A stretch of 64,000 bases of DNA from Glutamicibacter sp. B1 (GTDB taxonomy: Bacteria; Actinomycetota; Actinomycetes; Actinomycetales; Micrococcaceae). The notes beneath the pieces were generated by a model, which worked only from the letters and a program-made list of their open reading frames with translations, searched no databases and had not been told where the DNA came from. The stretch lies in assembly GCF_039602135.1 (NCBI RefSeq), contig NZ_CP125942.1, positions 496,001-560,000 of the forward strand, given 5' to 3'. Positions 26,250 to 34,831 of this stretch are shown here, piece after piece. The translations under genes were made by a program, and so were the position numbers. The first letter of the stretch is position 1; each line of letters opens with the position of its first letter.

Positions 26250-26789
26250 TCACTCATGCAAGATGGCTTGATACAGATTATGGTCCTGCCAACGTCCGTT
26301 GATTTTGAGGTAATTCGGTGCCATGCCGATGTGGGTGAATCCGTTGTTCAAGAGTACTCGCGCAGACGCTTGATTATGTAGAAGAGTGCTCGCTTCAATC
26401 CGGTGTAACTTGAGGGCGCTAGTTGCTTCTTTGAGGAGTTCAGCCACTGCGCGCGAAGCTAAACCCTGGCCAGTGTATTGGTGGTCCACCCAATAGCCGA
26501 GGCTTGCACTTTGGAAAGCGCCGCGGACGACGGACGAGATGTTGAAGCGACCTATCAGGATTTCGCCGCGGAATAGACCATAGGGAAAGGCTAGACCCTT
26601 GTGATTCGCTGCGAGGGTCTGAGAAATGTTCTCCGCTTGCCAAGCTTCGGTATAAAACTCGCGATCGCGTTCTGGCTCCCACTGGAGTAGGTGCTCCTGG
26701 TTTCGTTGGTAGGCCTGGGCAATTTGAGCGGCGTCGTTAACCTTGAGTATGCGCAGGGCGGTTTGAGAATCGACGGGTATGCGTCGCAC
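26250..26789 (-). CDS. GNAT-family N-acetyltransferase (RimJ/RimL type)
   Basis: 179 residues of the RimJ/RimL-like acetyltransferase family. The acetyl-CoA site is DHQYTGQGLASRAV, and the typical C-terminal block RIEASTLLHNQASARVLLNNGF is present. The acceptor could be a ribosomal protein N-terminus or a small amine; it cannot be told here. It is a lone gene enclosed by two near-identical tRNA-Arg plus terminator copies in the same orientation. Confidence 0.88.
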   Translation of the reverse strand: MRRIPVDSQTALRILKVNDAAQIAQAYQRNQEHLLQWEPERDREFYTEAWQAENISQTLAANHKGLAFPYGLFRGEILIGRFNISSVVRGAFQSASLGYWVDHQYTGQGLASRAVAELLKEATSALKLHRIEASTLLHNQASARVLLNNGFTHIGMAPNYLKINGRWQDHNLYQAILHE

Positions 26790-26810
26790 TAAATTCTCCT
26801 AGAGAAGCAA

Positions 26811-26840
26811 AAAATTCCCACTCGTAAGAGTGGGAATTTT
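26811..26840. terminator. Terminator of tRNA-Arg copy 2
   Basis: Stem ATTCCCACTC/GAGTGGGAAT with loop GTAA and T-run on the minus strand. It is part of the duplicated tRNA unit. Confidence 0.85.
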
Positions 26841-26847
26841 CAATTTG

Positions 26848-26921
<74 letters not shown>

Positions 26922-27237
26922 ATATTCTATTGTTGATTCGTTCTCACGAACCTCGAATTACTATACAGGTCGTTTTGTGCATGTACAAATCGGCAGGCAA
27001 AGCTACCGCGCCCAGATGAACAAAAGGTTATATGAAGCGGGTGAAAGGGTACCGGTCTACGTGACCTTAGTCACATATTTTTACCCTTGACACTTTTGTT
27101 TTTCCCGGAATTTCGGGAATTTTCTTCTTTGCGCTTTGCTTGCTGAAGATTTCTGAGGTCTCAGTCACACGTCGCCCGCCAGTCGTTCCCCATAGCCTTG
27201 ATTCATTGCTAGTTGAGCCCAATGGAGGGAACACATA
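26922..27237. other. Divergent intergenic region between tRNA-Arg and pckG
   Basis: About 315 bases with no gene. It holds the tRNA promoter, a CRP/GlxR-like site at 27060-27075, a TTGACA hexamer at 27087-27092 and a TTCCCG/CGGGAA inverted repeat at 27102-27119. Confidence 0.6.
27060..27075. promoter_or_regulatory. CRP/GlxR-type site upstream of pckG
   Basis: CGTGA-CCTTAG-TCACA matches TGTGA-N6-TCACA at nine of ten fixed positions. It sits 12 bases before a TTGACA -35 candidate and about 165 bases before the pckG start. This fits carbon-source control of gluconeogenesis. Confidence 0.6.
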
Positions 27238-29070
27238 ATGAGCACGAGCTCGGATCAGACCGTAATCGACGCAGTAGCAACTTCGCACAAGGAGTTGGCA
27301 AGCTGGGTTGAAGATGTGGCCGCACTGACGAAGCCGGATCGTGTTTATTGGGTTGACGGATCAGCTGAAGAATCAGAGCGACTGAATGCCGAATTGGTTG
27401 AGTCCGGAACCTTGGTCAAGCTGACCGATCCAAACTTCCCTAACTCCTACGCAGGTTTTTCCGATCCTAAGGACGTTGCACGCGTAGAAGAGCGCACCTT
27501 CATCTGCTCCAAGAAGAAGGAAGACGCCGGCTTCACCAACAACTGGGAAGACCCAGAAAAGATGAAATCCATGCTTAATGGATTGTTTGACGGCTCGATG
27601 CGCGGACGCACCATGTACGTCATTCCGTTCGTCATGGGTCCGCTGGATGCAGAAACTCCTGCTTACGGCGTCGAAATCACCGACTCGGCCTACGTTGTCG
27701 CCTCGATGCGCATCATGGCCAAGATCGGTACGGAAGTACTGCGCAAGATGGAAGCCGAGAACGCTTTCTTCGTTCCCGCACTGCACTCGGTAGGCGCACC
27801 ACTGAAGCCAGGACAGAAGGACGTTGCATGGCCATGCAACGACGACAAGTGGATCGTGCACTTCCCAGAAGAACGCTCCATCATGTCTTACGGTTCCGGC
27901 TACGGTGGCAACGCGCTGCTGGGCAAGAAGTGCTACTCGCTACGTATTGCGTCGGCCATGGCTCGTGACGAGGGATGGCTTGCAGAGCACATGCTGATCC
28001 TGAAGCTGACCAGCCCACAGAACAAGGCCTACCACATTGCTGCTGCTTTCCCATCGGCTTGTGGCAAGACCAACCTGGCTCTGCTGGATCCAACCATCGA
28101 AGGCTGGAAGGCTGAAACCCTGGGTGATGACATCAACTGGATGCGCATCGGCAGCAAGGGCGAACTGCGCGGCGTTAACCCAGAATACGGACTGTTCGGT
28201 GTGGCACCGGGCACCGGCTGGTCCACCAACCCGAATGCCATGCGCGCCATTGCCAAGGGCAACAACATCTTCACCAACGTTGCGCTGACCGACGAAGGTG
28301 GCGTGTGGTGGGAAGGCATGACCGACGAGGCCCCAGCACACCTGATCGACTGGTTGGGCAATGACTGGACCCCAGAGTCCGGTCGCCCAGCGGCTCACCC
28401 TAACTCGCGTTTCTGCACGCCGATCTCCCAGGTCGACATGCTCTCCGAGGATTACTACTCGCCAAACGGCGTGAAGATTGATGCGATTCTCTTCGGTGGA
28501 CGTCGCAAGACCACCATTCCTTTGGTGACCGAAGCTCGCAGCTGGACTAACGGGATCTTCATGGGCTCCACCCTGTCCTCCGAAACCACTGCAGCTGCTG
28601 CGGGCGCCACCGGCGTTATCCGTCGTGACCCAATGGCCATGTTGCCATTCATCGGTTACAACGCAGGTGACTACCTGAACCACTGGGATCAGATCTCGAC
28701 CAAGCTCAACGAAGAGCAAATGCCGAAGATCTTCCTGGTCAACTGGTTCCGTCGCACCGCAGATGGTGGCTTCGCATGGCCAGGCTTCGGCGACAACTCG
28801 CGTGTACTGAAGTGGGCTATCGATCGCATCGAAGGTACCGCGGATGCCAAGGAAACCATCATTGGTAACGTCCCAACCGGCGAGTCCATCGATTTGACCG
28901 GACTCGAAGGGTTCACCCCCGCTGATGTTGAGGCAGCCGTAGCCGTCAACAAGGACGAATGGGCTACCGAAGTTGAAGGTATCGAAGAATGGTACGCAAA
29001 CTTCGGCGACGCATTGCCAGCATCGTTGCGTGCTGAGCTTGATGGCCTGAAGGCACGCCTGAGCGCCTAG
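27238..29070 (+). CDS. pckG: Phosphoenolpyruvate carboxykinase (GTP)
   Basis: 610-residue GTP-type PEPCK converting oxaloacetate and GTP to PEP, GDP and CO2, the gluconeogenic entry step. The kinase loop reads FPSACGKTN near residue 276, and the metal and guanine-binding segments ([17 protein letters not shown]) are conserved. Shine-Dalgarno GGAGGGAA fits the ATG. It is monocistronic, with its own terminator and a CRP/GlxR-like site upstream. Confidence 0.97.
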   Translation: MSTSSDQTVIDAVATSHKELASWVEDVAALTKPDRVYWVDGSAEESERLNAELVESGTLVKLTDPNFPNSYAGFSDPKDVARVEERTFICSKKKEDAGFTNNWEDPEKMKSMLNGLFDGSMRGRTMYVIPFVMGPLDAETPAYGVEITDSAYVVASMRIMAKIGTEVLRKMEAENAFFVPALHSVGAPLKPGQKDVAWPCNDDKWIVHFPEERSIMSYGSGYGGNALLGKKCYSLRIASAMARDEGWLAEHMLILKLTSPQNKAYHIAAAFPSACGKTNLALLDPTIEGWKAETLGDDINWMRIGSKGELRGVNPEYGLFGVAPGTGWSTNPNAMRAIAKGNNIFTNVALTDEGGVWWEGMTDEAPAHLIDWLGNDWTPESGRPAAHPNSRFCTPISQVDMLSEDYYSPNGVKIDAILFGGRRKTTIPLVTEARSWTNGIFMGSTLSSETTAAAAGATGVIRRDPMAMLPFIGYNAGDYLNHWDQISTKLNEEQMPKIFLVNWFRRTADGGFAWPGFGDNSRVLKWAIDRIEGTADAKETIIGNVPTGESIDLTGLEGFTPADVEAAVAVNKDEWATEVEGIEEWYANFGDALPASLRAELDGLKARLSA

Positions 29071-29100
29071 TCTAAACCCCGGAGTAATCCGCGATCTAAG

Positions 29101-29139
29101 GCTCCTTGATTCTGGAACCCCAGAGTCAAGGAGCTTTTT
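29101..29139 (+). terminator. Intrinsic terminator of pckG
   Basis: 15-bp stem (one G-U pair), 4-base loop, then TTTTT. Confidence 0.92.
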
Positions 29140-29247
29140 CGTGTCCATGGGATGCTGCTCGGTGCGGAATAGTCACAATCCGGGCACAGTTTTCCCACGC
29201 CGAGTAAAAGTGGGTGCAAAATCAACTAACTGTGAAAAGATAATTCT

Positions 29248-29775
29248 ATGGTTTTGGCACGTTTGATTCTTGGGCTACTGTGTTTGTCACCGATGACCGG
29301 CTATGAACTCAAAAAGCACTTTGACTCCTCTATTAACCACTTTTGGAACGCGGATAAGGCGCAAATATATCGCACCTTGGCCCAGCTGGTTGATAAGGGA
29401 TATGCCACCGTGCGCACGGTAGCGCAGAGCAACTACCCTGACCGCCAGGAGCACCACATCACCGAAGCGGGGCGCGAAGTCCTCACCGGTTGGCTCTCAT
29501 CTGGTGCAGCGCAGTCCCCAGAACGAGACCCCTTCATGGGTCAGGTGTTCTTCGCAGCCGAGCTGGAACGCGAAGACATTGAGCAGCTATTGATCCAGCG
29601 CCGTGAAGCGACGCAGTTCATTCTCGACGACTATCTTTCCCAACGCGAAGGCATCGACATGCGAGCCGCAGCTGACCGCCGAAGTTTCCTCATGGCCGCC
29701 ACACTTGACCATGCCATCCGACAACAAGCCGCAGAGCTGGAATGGCTCGACGCGGTATTGGAGTACCTGCCATGA
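29248..29775 (+). CDS. PadR-family transcriptional regulator
   Basis: 175 residues: N-terminal PadR winged helix (LILGLLCLSPMTGYELKK, then FWNADKAQIYRTLAQLVDKG) and a C-terminal helical dimerisation arm. AAAAGA precedes the ATG. Its TGA overlaps the ATG of the following hydrolase (ATGA), so it likely controls itself and the hydrolase. The ligand is unknown. Confidence 0.92.
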   Translation: MVLARLILGLLCLSPMTGYELKKHFDSSINHFWNADKAQIYRTLAQLVDKGYATVRTVAQSNYPDRQEHHITEAGREVLTGWLSSGAAQSPERDPFMGQVFFAAELEREDIEQLLIQRREATQFILDDYLSQREGIDMRAAADRRSFLMAATLDHAIRQQAAELEWLDAVLEYLP

Positions 29776-30806
29776 CTTCCGATAAAGAATCAGGACCCAA
29801 GGCAACGCAGGATTTTGTGCGTGAGGCCACCGACTACCCCGAAGTGCACCCGGGACGAGCGCCCGAAGGCCAGCGCCAGGCTCAAACTCTGGTTTTCTTG
29901 CACGGCGGGAATGTTGGCAACTGGAGCTGGGACCCACAGGTTTTGGCCTTCGGTGATTTCAACATCTTGACCTTACATTTGCCTGCCTTTGGCGCGCGTT
30001 TCGAAGAAACCTGGGACGGGCTGGAATCAGCGGCCGACGATGTTGCCGCCTTGATCGCAGATGAAGTTTCCGAAGGCGGAGTGCATCTGGTCGGGATTTC
30101 ACTCGGAGGCGTCATCGCCTTGCACGTGGCGGCGCGACATCCAGAACTGGTGGATTCCGTATTGGTCACCGGCACCCCGTTGACCGGGGCCAGCGCGACG
30201 GCGCGAGCCTTAAACCGAATGCAACTGAAGCTGATTGGCAGTGAGTGGTACTGGCGATTCCAAGCTGGCGCCTATGGCATGGTCGATGATGAGCGTGAGC
30301 TTTTCACCGAGCACGGGGTCAAGCTTAAGCCAGAAAATATGCGGGCCATCATGGATGATCTGGATCCTGGCGCGTTGCCTAAGAACTTGGAGAACTACCA
30401 AGGGCCAGTGTTGGCCCTGGTGGGAGCCAAAGAACCTAAACTTGTGCAAAAGTCCTTTGTGGCTCTGCGCGAGAAACTTCCGCAAGCAATCACCCGCGTG
30501 GTACCGGGCATGCACCACCAATGGAATATTGAAAACCCAATCCTCTTTAACTCGGTACTACGCAAGTGGATTTCAGACGGCGGTTTACATCAGATCCTGG
30601 TCGATCCCGAGGCAGCAAAACCGAGCCGCACCCTCGAAGTCCCAGCAGGTATGAGCAAGGCAGCCGAAGAAACGGAGCAAGGTAGCGCGGGTAAATTCCC
30701 TAAAAAGCTTGATCCGCGAAGGCTGGATCCTAAGAAGTTGGATTTCAAGAGGAAGACGACGAAGCAGAGCGAAACTGCTCAAGCTCCTGAGGAAACCGAG
30801 AAATAA
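29772..30806 (+). CDS. Alpha/beta hydrolase with basic C-terminal tail
   Basis: 344 residues. Hydrolase core: oxyanion motif LHGGNVG, nucleophile elbow GISLGG, and a late catalytic His in GMHHQW. It is followed by a charged tail of about 60 residues with a short repeat (KLDP, RLDP, KKLD), probably disordered. No signal peptide. The start overlaps the PadR gene by four bases. The substrate is unknown; PadR coupling suggests an aromatic or hydrophobic ester. Confidence 0.82.
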   Translation: MTSDKESGPKATQDFVREATDYPEVHPGRAPEGQRQAQTLVFLHGGNVGNWSWDPQVLAFGDFNILTLHLPAFGARFEETWDGLESAADDVAALIADEVSEGGVHLVGISLGGVIALHVAARHPELVDSVLVTGTPLTGASATARALNRMQLKLIGSEWYWRFQAGAYGMVDDERELFTEHGVKLKPENMRAIMDDLDPGALPKNLENYQGPVLALVGAKEPKLVQKSFVALREKLPQAITRVVPGMHHQWNIENPILFNSVLRKWISDGGLHQILVDPEAAKPSRTLEVPAGMSKAAEETEQGSAGKFPKKLDPRRLDPKKLDFKRKTTKQSETAQAPEETEK

Positions 30807-30816
30807 CGACAAAAAA

Positions 30817-30856
30817 GTGCTGCAGGTGAATTCCCCAAAAATTCAACCTGCAGCAC
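30817..30856. terminator. Bidirectional terminator between hydrolase and hmp
   Basis: 16-17 bp stem with one bulge (GTGCTGCAGG/CCTGCAGCAC core) and A/T runs on both sides. It serves both converging genes. Confidence 0.88.
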
Positions 30857-30874
30857 AGCTATTCGACCTGTTGG

Positions 30875-32050
30875 TTAGGCAGCAAGCCATACATCTGGGC
30901 CGAAGACTTCATAGTGAATACGCTCGGCTGGAACGCCGGCTTCGAGTGCCTGGTTACGCACCGCATTCATGAACGGCAAAGGACCGCACAGGTACACCTG
31001 AGCATCCTCGGTCAGTGCCTCGGTGAGATCCATGTAACCGGCCTTGGCGTTCAAGCCCTCTGGAAGTTCGCCACGCTCGAACCAGGTGCTGATGGTAGCT
31101 TCTGGCAGTTTGCTAACGGACTCAATCATCTGATCGCGCAGTGGCCAAGCGGAGAATTCCTGATCAGCGTGCAGGACGGTAACCTTGCGGTTCGAGCCAT
31201 TGGCTGCCAAAGTCTGCAGCGCAGCAGCACTCGGAGTGCAACCAATGCCCGCGGTAGCGATAACCAGTGGCGAACCGTCGTTTTCTACGACCAAGTCGCC
31301 GTAAGGGTTCGAGAGCTCAACGATGTCGCCGATTTTCAGGTCGTTGTGGATGACTGGAGAGAACTCGCCATTGACATCCAACTTCACGGTGATGGTACGG
31401 CGGCTGGCATGTTCGATGTCGTTGCTCAGGGTGTACTGACGTACCTGACGGATACCATCTGCCATCGGCATACGAACCGAAACAAACTGGCCCGGCTTCG
31501 CCACGGTCACTGGAGTCTCATCAGCTGGCTCAAAGCTAAAGACGACTGAATCAAGGCCGGTTTCGGTGCGCTCAACCAGCTTCCATGGAGCGTAGATTTC
31601 TGCGTTGGCCTGCTGTGCGTACAAGCCCTTCTCGATCTTGATCAGCGCGTGAGCCATGAGCCAGTAGACCTCGGTCCAGGCCTCGGCGATTTCTGGGGTG
31701 AGCGCGTCACCCAGGTCTTCGGCGATAGCGTCAAAGAGGTGCTTGTACACAATCGGGTACTGTTCCTCGACGACACCGAGCGAAGTGTGCTTGTGGGCTA
31801 CACGGGCAAGCATGGTTTCTGGGGTGGTGTTGGGGTACTTGACCAGGTAGGTGGCGAAGACAGCGATGGATCCTGCCAGAGCTTGCTGCTGGGTGCCATT
31901 CTTCTGGTTCGAGCGGGAGAAAATTCCGTCCAGTAGTTCTGGATGCGCGGTGAACAGGCGGTTGTAGAAGTTCGGGGTAATGCTGGAGATGCGCTCAGCG
32001 ATGATTGGCAATGTGGCTTCGATGACCGGGAAGGATTTGGTGGACAGCAT
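30875..32050 (-). CDS. hmp: Flavohemoprotein, nitric oxide dioxygenase
   Basis: 391 residues that oxidise NO to nitrate with NAD(P)H and O2. The N-terminal globin domain (to about 140) carries the proximal-His helix (ARVAHKHTSLG); the FAD domain has RQYTLSN, and the NAD domain has ATAGIGCTPSAA and YLCGPLPFM. All three domains are intact. Shine-Dalgarno AAGGAGA precedes the ATG. A CTTGTATCT/AGATACAAG palindrome lies upstream and the NsrR-like gene is adjacent, so control by nitric oxide is likely. Confidence 0.95.
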   Translation of the reverse strand: MLSTKSFPVIEATLPIIAERISSITPNFYNRLFTAHPELLDGIFSRSNQKNGTQQQALAGSIAVFATYLVKYPNTTPETMLARVAHKHTSLGVVEEQYPIVYKHLFDAIAEDLGDALTPEIAEAWTEVYWLMAHALIKIEKGLYAQQANAEIYAPWKLVERTETGLDSVVFSFEPADETPVTVAKPGQFVSVRMPMADGIRQVRQYTLSNDIEHASRRTITVKLDVNGEFSPVIHNDLKIGDIVELSNPYGDLVVENDGSPLVIATAGIGCTPSAAALQTLAANGSNRKVTVLHADQEFSAWPLRDQMIESVSKLPEATISTWFERGELPEGLNAKAGYMDLTEALTEDAQVYLCGPLPFMNAVRNQALEAGVPAERIHYEVFGPDVWLAA

Positions 32051-32076
32051 CGGGTCTCCTTGGGAATAGGGGATTA

Positions 32077-32095
32077 CTTGTATCTGAGATACAAG
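32077..32095. promoter_or_regulatory. NsrR-type operator in front of hmp
   Basis: Perfect 9+1+9 palindrome CTTGTATCT-G-AGATACAAG. It lies just downstream of the predicted hmp transcription start (about +6 to +24), a position suited to repression. Confidence 0.7.
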
Positions 32096-32107
32096 ATTTA
32101 TGATTCA

Positions 32108-32136
32108 TTTCTACGCCTGGTAGAAAAGGATTGCAA
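32108..32136 (-). promoter_or_regulatory. Probable hmp promoter
   Basis: On the minus strand -35 TTGCAA (32136-32131), 17-base spacer, -10 TAGAAA (32113-32108). Confidence 0.45.
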
Positions 32137-32150
32137 GTTAAATAGTTCTC

Positions 32151-32175
32151 ACATCACACCGAAAGTGTGTGATGT
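32151..32175. terminator. Hairpin after nsrR
   Basis: ACATCACAC/GTGTGTGATGT stem between nsrR and hmp. There is no long T-run. Confidence 0.5.
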
Positions 32176-32196
32176 CACTTCAAGGGCAAAGCTCGC

Positions 32197-32655
32197 CTAG
32201 GAAAAGCTGCGAATTGTAGGGAACGGGAGTGCCTTAATAGGCGATCCTGGTGCGACCGGGCAGATATCTTCAATGGTCAGCGGATCCAATGAAGCATAGA
32301 ACGCTTCACGGGCCTGACGGAATACCGCCCGTAGTCTGCAATTACCCGAAAGTGGGCAGGGGGTTTGGGCATCATGCTCGGAACAGTCCACGATATCCGT
32401 ACGCTTGTCCAACTTGCGCAAGAGTCCGCCGAGGGATGCCTGCAAGGCATCATTGCTCAACGTCGCGCCACCATTGCGGCCGCGAGTAACCTGCAAGATC
32501 CCTAGGGTACGTAATTCCAGTACGGCCTTGGCAACGTGGTTATAGGGGACTCCCACTGAATCGGAGATTTCCCGGCTAGTCAGTTGCCCGGTACCTGGCG
32601 TTGCTAGAACCATGATGGTTCGCAAGCAGACGTCGGCGAAGGCACTGAGTTTCAT
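32197..32655 (-). CDS. nsrR: NsrR-like Rrf2-family regulator
   Basis: 152-residue Rrf2 protein. The winged helix is LTSREISDSVGVPYNHVAKAV; three cysteines (DCSEHDAQTPCPLSGNC) are spaced as the Fe-S cluster ligands of NsrR. The ATG at 32655 is chosen because MKLSAFADVCLR is the family N-terminus and a TAAAGT -10 lies exactly seven bases upstream, implying a leaderless message; the frame is open further upstream to 32682. It probably senses NO and represses hmp. Confidence 0.9.
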   Translation of the reverse strand: MKLSAFADVCLRTIMVLATPGTGQLTSREISDSVGVPYNHVAKAVLELRTLGILQVTRGRNGGATLSNDALQASLGGLLRKLDKRTDIVDCSEHDAQTPCPLSGNCRLRAVFRQAREAFYASLDPLTIEDICPVAPGSPIKALPFPTIRSFS

Positions 32656-32680
32656 GTTTATTACTTTACGTGGGAAAAGC

Positions 32681-32719
32681 ATTCTGGGGTCAGCATAGTG
32701 ACTATGCTGACCCCAGAAT
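32681..32719. terminator. Strong hairpin terminator upstream of nsrR
   Basis: 19-bp perfect stem with a one-base centre, TTTT on the minus-strand side. It ends the phosphomannomutase/hypothetical operon just before the nsrR promoter. Confidence 0.88.
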
Positions 32720-32734
32720 ATGTGTATCTATGTT

Positions 32735-33205
32735 TTAGAGCGCGTTGGCCCAGATAGCTTCGGCGGACTCGGCAGCTGGCTCGTCAAAGATCCACTCTCC
32801 ACCAGGCTCTGCTGGCATGGTGTACGGCTGGACGATGGCCAAGGCCGCGCCAATACGGTGTTCAGCCACTACGTGGACAGCATCGCGGTCGTTCTCTTGC
32901 AACAGAACGTCCGAGGCAATGGCGATGGCCTCGAAGTGCGTTCCCTGCTGGTTTAACACCTGGACCAGCTCTGCAGCCATGGCCTCGGTGTCGATGTCGG
33001 CATCTGGATCCTCGGGATCGTCCGTTGGAGGAACAGCAATGAGACGGAGCTCAGGTTCGTCCTCGCCTTCCTTTGGCTCCAGCGCGATGGCGAAGGGGAG
33101 GAATACGCCCTGCTCTTCAAGCTGTTCGCGAGCCACACCCAAGGCGGTGCCCAGAACCTTGTTCAGTGCGTCCTTGACGCCCTCATCTAATGATTCGAGA
33201 TTCAT
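32735..33205 (-). CDS. Conserved hypothetical acidic protein
   Basis: 156 residues, not recognised. It is acidic, with a predicted N-terminal amphipathic helix (VKDALNKVLGTALGVAREQL), an alpha/beta body and a DDPEDPDADID linker. No signal or TM segment. Shine-Dalgarno AAAGGGAAG precedes the ATG, 12 bases after the phosphomannomutase stop, so it is co-transcribed with that gene. No function is proposed. Confidence 0.75.
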   Translation of the reverse strand: MNLESLDEGVKDALNKVLGTALGVAREQLEEQGVFLPFAIALEPKEGEDEPELRLIAVPPTDDPEDPDADIDTEAMAAELVQVLNQQGTHFEAIAIASDVLLQENDRDAVHVVAEHRIGAALAIVQPYTMPAEPGGEWIFDEPAAESAEAIWANAL

Positions 33206-33217
33206 GTCTTCCCTTTG

Positions 33218-34642
33218 TTAGTTGGTGACGTTTTCTGAACGCACGATTGCCAATACGGTATCGCGCAGGGGCTCAATGATTTCTGCAGTTCGACCTTCGC
33301 CGTTAAAGCGGAGGTACGGTTCGGTATTGGAAGGACGCAGGTTGATCCACCAGCTTCCATCAGTGGCTGAAATGGTCGTGCCATCCATCTTCATCACATC
33401 CACCGGCTGTCCGTCAAAGTGCGCCAGCACCAACTCGATGGCAGCGTCCTTGTCTTCAACCTGGGAATTGATCTCACCGGTAGCGACATAGGGCTCGTAT
33501 TCTGCGCCCAGCTCGGAAAGCGGAAGTTCTTGTTCGCCCAAAGCCGCCAGCACGTGCATGGCAGCGAGCATACCGGTGTCAGCATTGTAGAAGTCGCGGA
33601 AGTAGTAGTGAGCGGAGTGTTCGCCACCAAAGACCGCACCCTGGGCTGCCATTTCAGCCTTGATGAAGGAGTGACCCACACGAGTCATTACCGGGGTCCC
33701 GCCGGCCTTGGCGACAAATTCCGGAACCGCTTTAGAAGTGATCAGGTTGTGGATGATCACAGGGTTTTGTTCGCCGGCGGCCTGAACGCGAGCGATTTCA
33801 CGAACAGCGACCAGGGCGGTGATGGCCGAAGGCGAGAGCGGTAGGCCGCGTTCGTCGATAACGAAGCAACGGTCCGCATCCCCGTCGAAGGCCAACCCCA
33901 AATCCGCTGAGTGCTCTAGCACGGCGGCCTGCAGATCCTTGAGATTTTCTGGTTCCAGCGGGTTAGCCGGGTGATTAGGGAAGGTCCCGTCCAGTTCGAA
34001 GTACAGCGGAACAATTTCCAATGGCAGGGCCGAGAGCACGGTGTCGCCCAGTACCGCTGGGGTGGTCAGGCCGCCCATACCGTTGCCTGCATCCACCACA
34101 ATCTTCAGCGGGCGGATAGCGGAAAGATCAACTAATTCGCGTAGGTAGGCAGCGTAGTCGGCGAGCACATCACGTTCGATGGTGCTTCCCTGCGGGGCGT
34201 CACCAGAGACCGGCAGGCCCTCGTTGAGGTACTGCTGTGCGAGATCACGAATGTCGAACAGACCGGTGGCCGAAGAGATCGGACGGGCGCCAGCCTTGGA
34301 CATCTTAATGCCGTTGTACTGTGCTGGGTTGTGGCTAGCGGTGAAGACGACGCCAGCTGCATCTAGCTTGCCTGAAGCAAAGTACAGCTCGTCGGTGGAA
34401 ATCAGTCCGAGCATGATGACATTAGCGCCACGGTAGGTCGCACCTCGGGCGAAAGCCTGGGCAAATTCCTCCGAGGACGGACGCATGTCCCCACCGACCA
34501 GTACGTCCTTGCCAGCCAGGGACAAGACATCAACAAAAGCTGCGCCGATCGCTTCGATTGCTTCGGCATTCAAGCTTTCGCCGACGACGCCACGAACGTC
34601 GTAGGCCTTAAAGCTCTGATTAAGATCAATTTCTTCACTCAC
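33218..34642 (-). CDS. manB: Phosphomannomutase/phosphoglucomutase
   Basis: 474 residues interconverting hexose 1- and 6-phosphates for nucleotide-sugar and envelope synthesis. The phosphoserine loop is FTASHNPAQYNGIK, the metal-binding loop DGDADRC, the sugar loop GGEHSAHYYF, and the phosphate-contact region RPSNTEPYLR. All four domains are complete. The start is a GTG with TAGGCT seven bases upstream, so it is predicted leaderless. It heads a two-gene operon. Confidence 0.92.
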   Translation of the reverse strand: MSEEIDLNQSFKAYDVRGVVGESLNAEAIEAIGAAFVDVLSLAGKDVLVGGDMRPSSEEFAQAFARGATYRGANVIMLGLISTDELYFASGKLDAAGVVFTASHNPAQYNGIKMSKAGARPISSATGLFDIRDLAQQYLNEGLPVSGDAPQGSTIERDVLADYAAYLRELVDLSAIRPLKIVVDAGNGMGGLTTPAVLGDTVLSALPLEIVPLYFELDGTFPNHPANPLEPENLKDLQAAVLEHSADLGLAFDGDADRCFVIDERGLPLSPSAITALVAVREIARVQAAGEQNPVIIHNLITSKAVPEFVAKAGGTPVMTRVGHSFIKAEMAAQGAVFGGEHSAHYYFRDFYNADTGMLAAMHVLAALGEQELPLSELGAEYEPYVATGEINSQVEDKDAAIELVLAHFDGQPVDVMKMDGTTISATDGSWWINLRPSNTEPYLRFNGEGRTAEIIEPLRDTVLAIVRSENVTN

Positions 34643-34811
34643 GCCTTTCAGCCTACCGGTTTGACTGATTCAAATCATTGAGAACTGCGCGATTGTGCAT
34701 GGGAAATGCCTAACACTTCCGCTAAATAGTGGTGCGGCGTGGCCGGTGGCACCCAGTTATTGCACAAATGGGGTCACGCCAGGACTAAAACAGGGGAGGA
34801 AACTGAAATAC

Positions 34812-34831
34812 TTGAGCCATGGATGGCTCAA
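34812..34831. repeat. Palindrome enclosing the recQ start codon
   Basis: TTGAGCCAT-GG-ATGGCTCAA, perfect 9-bp arms; the ATG at 34819 lies inside. In RNA it would form a hairpin over the start site; in DNA it could be an operator. Confidence 0.6.
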
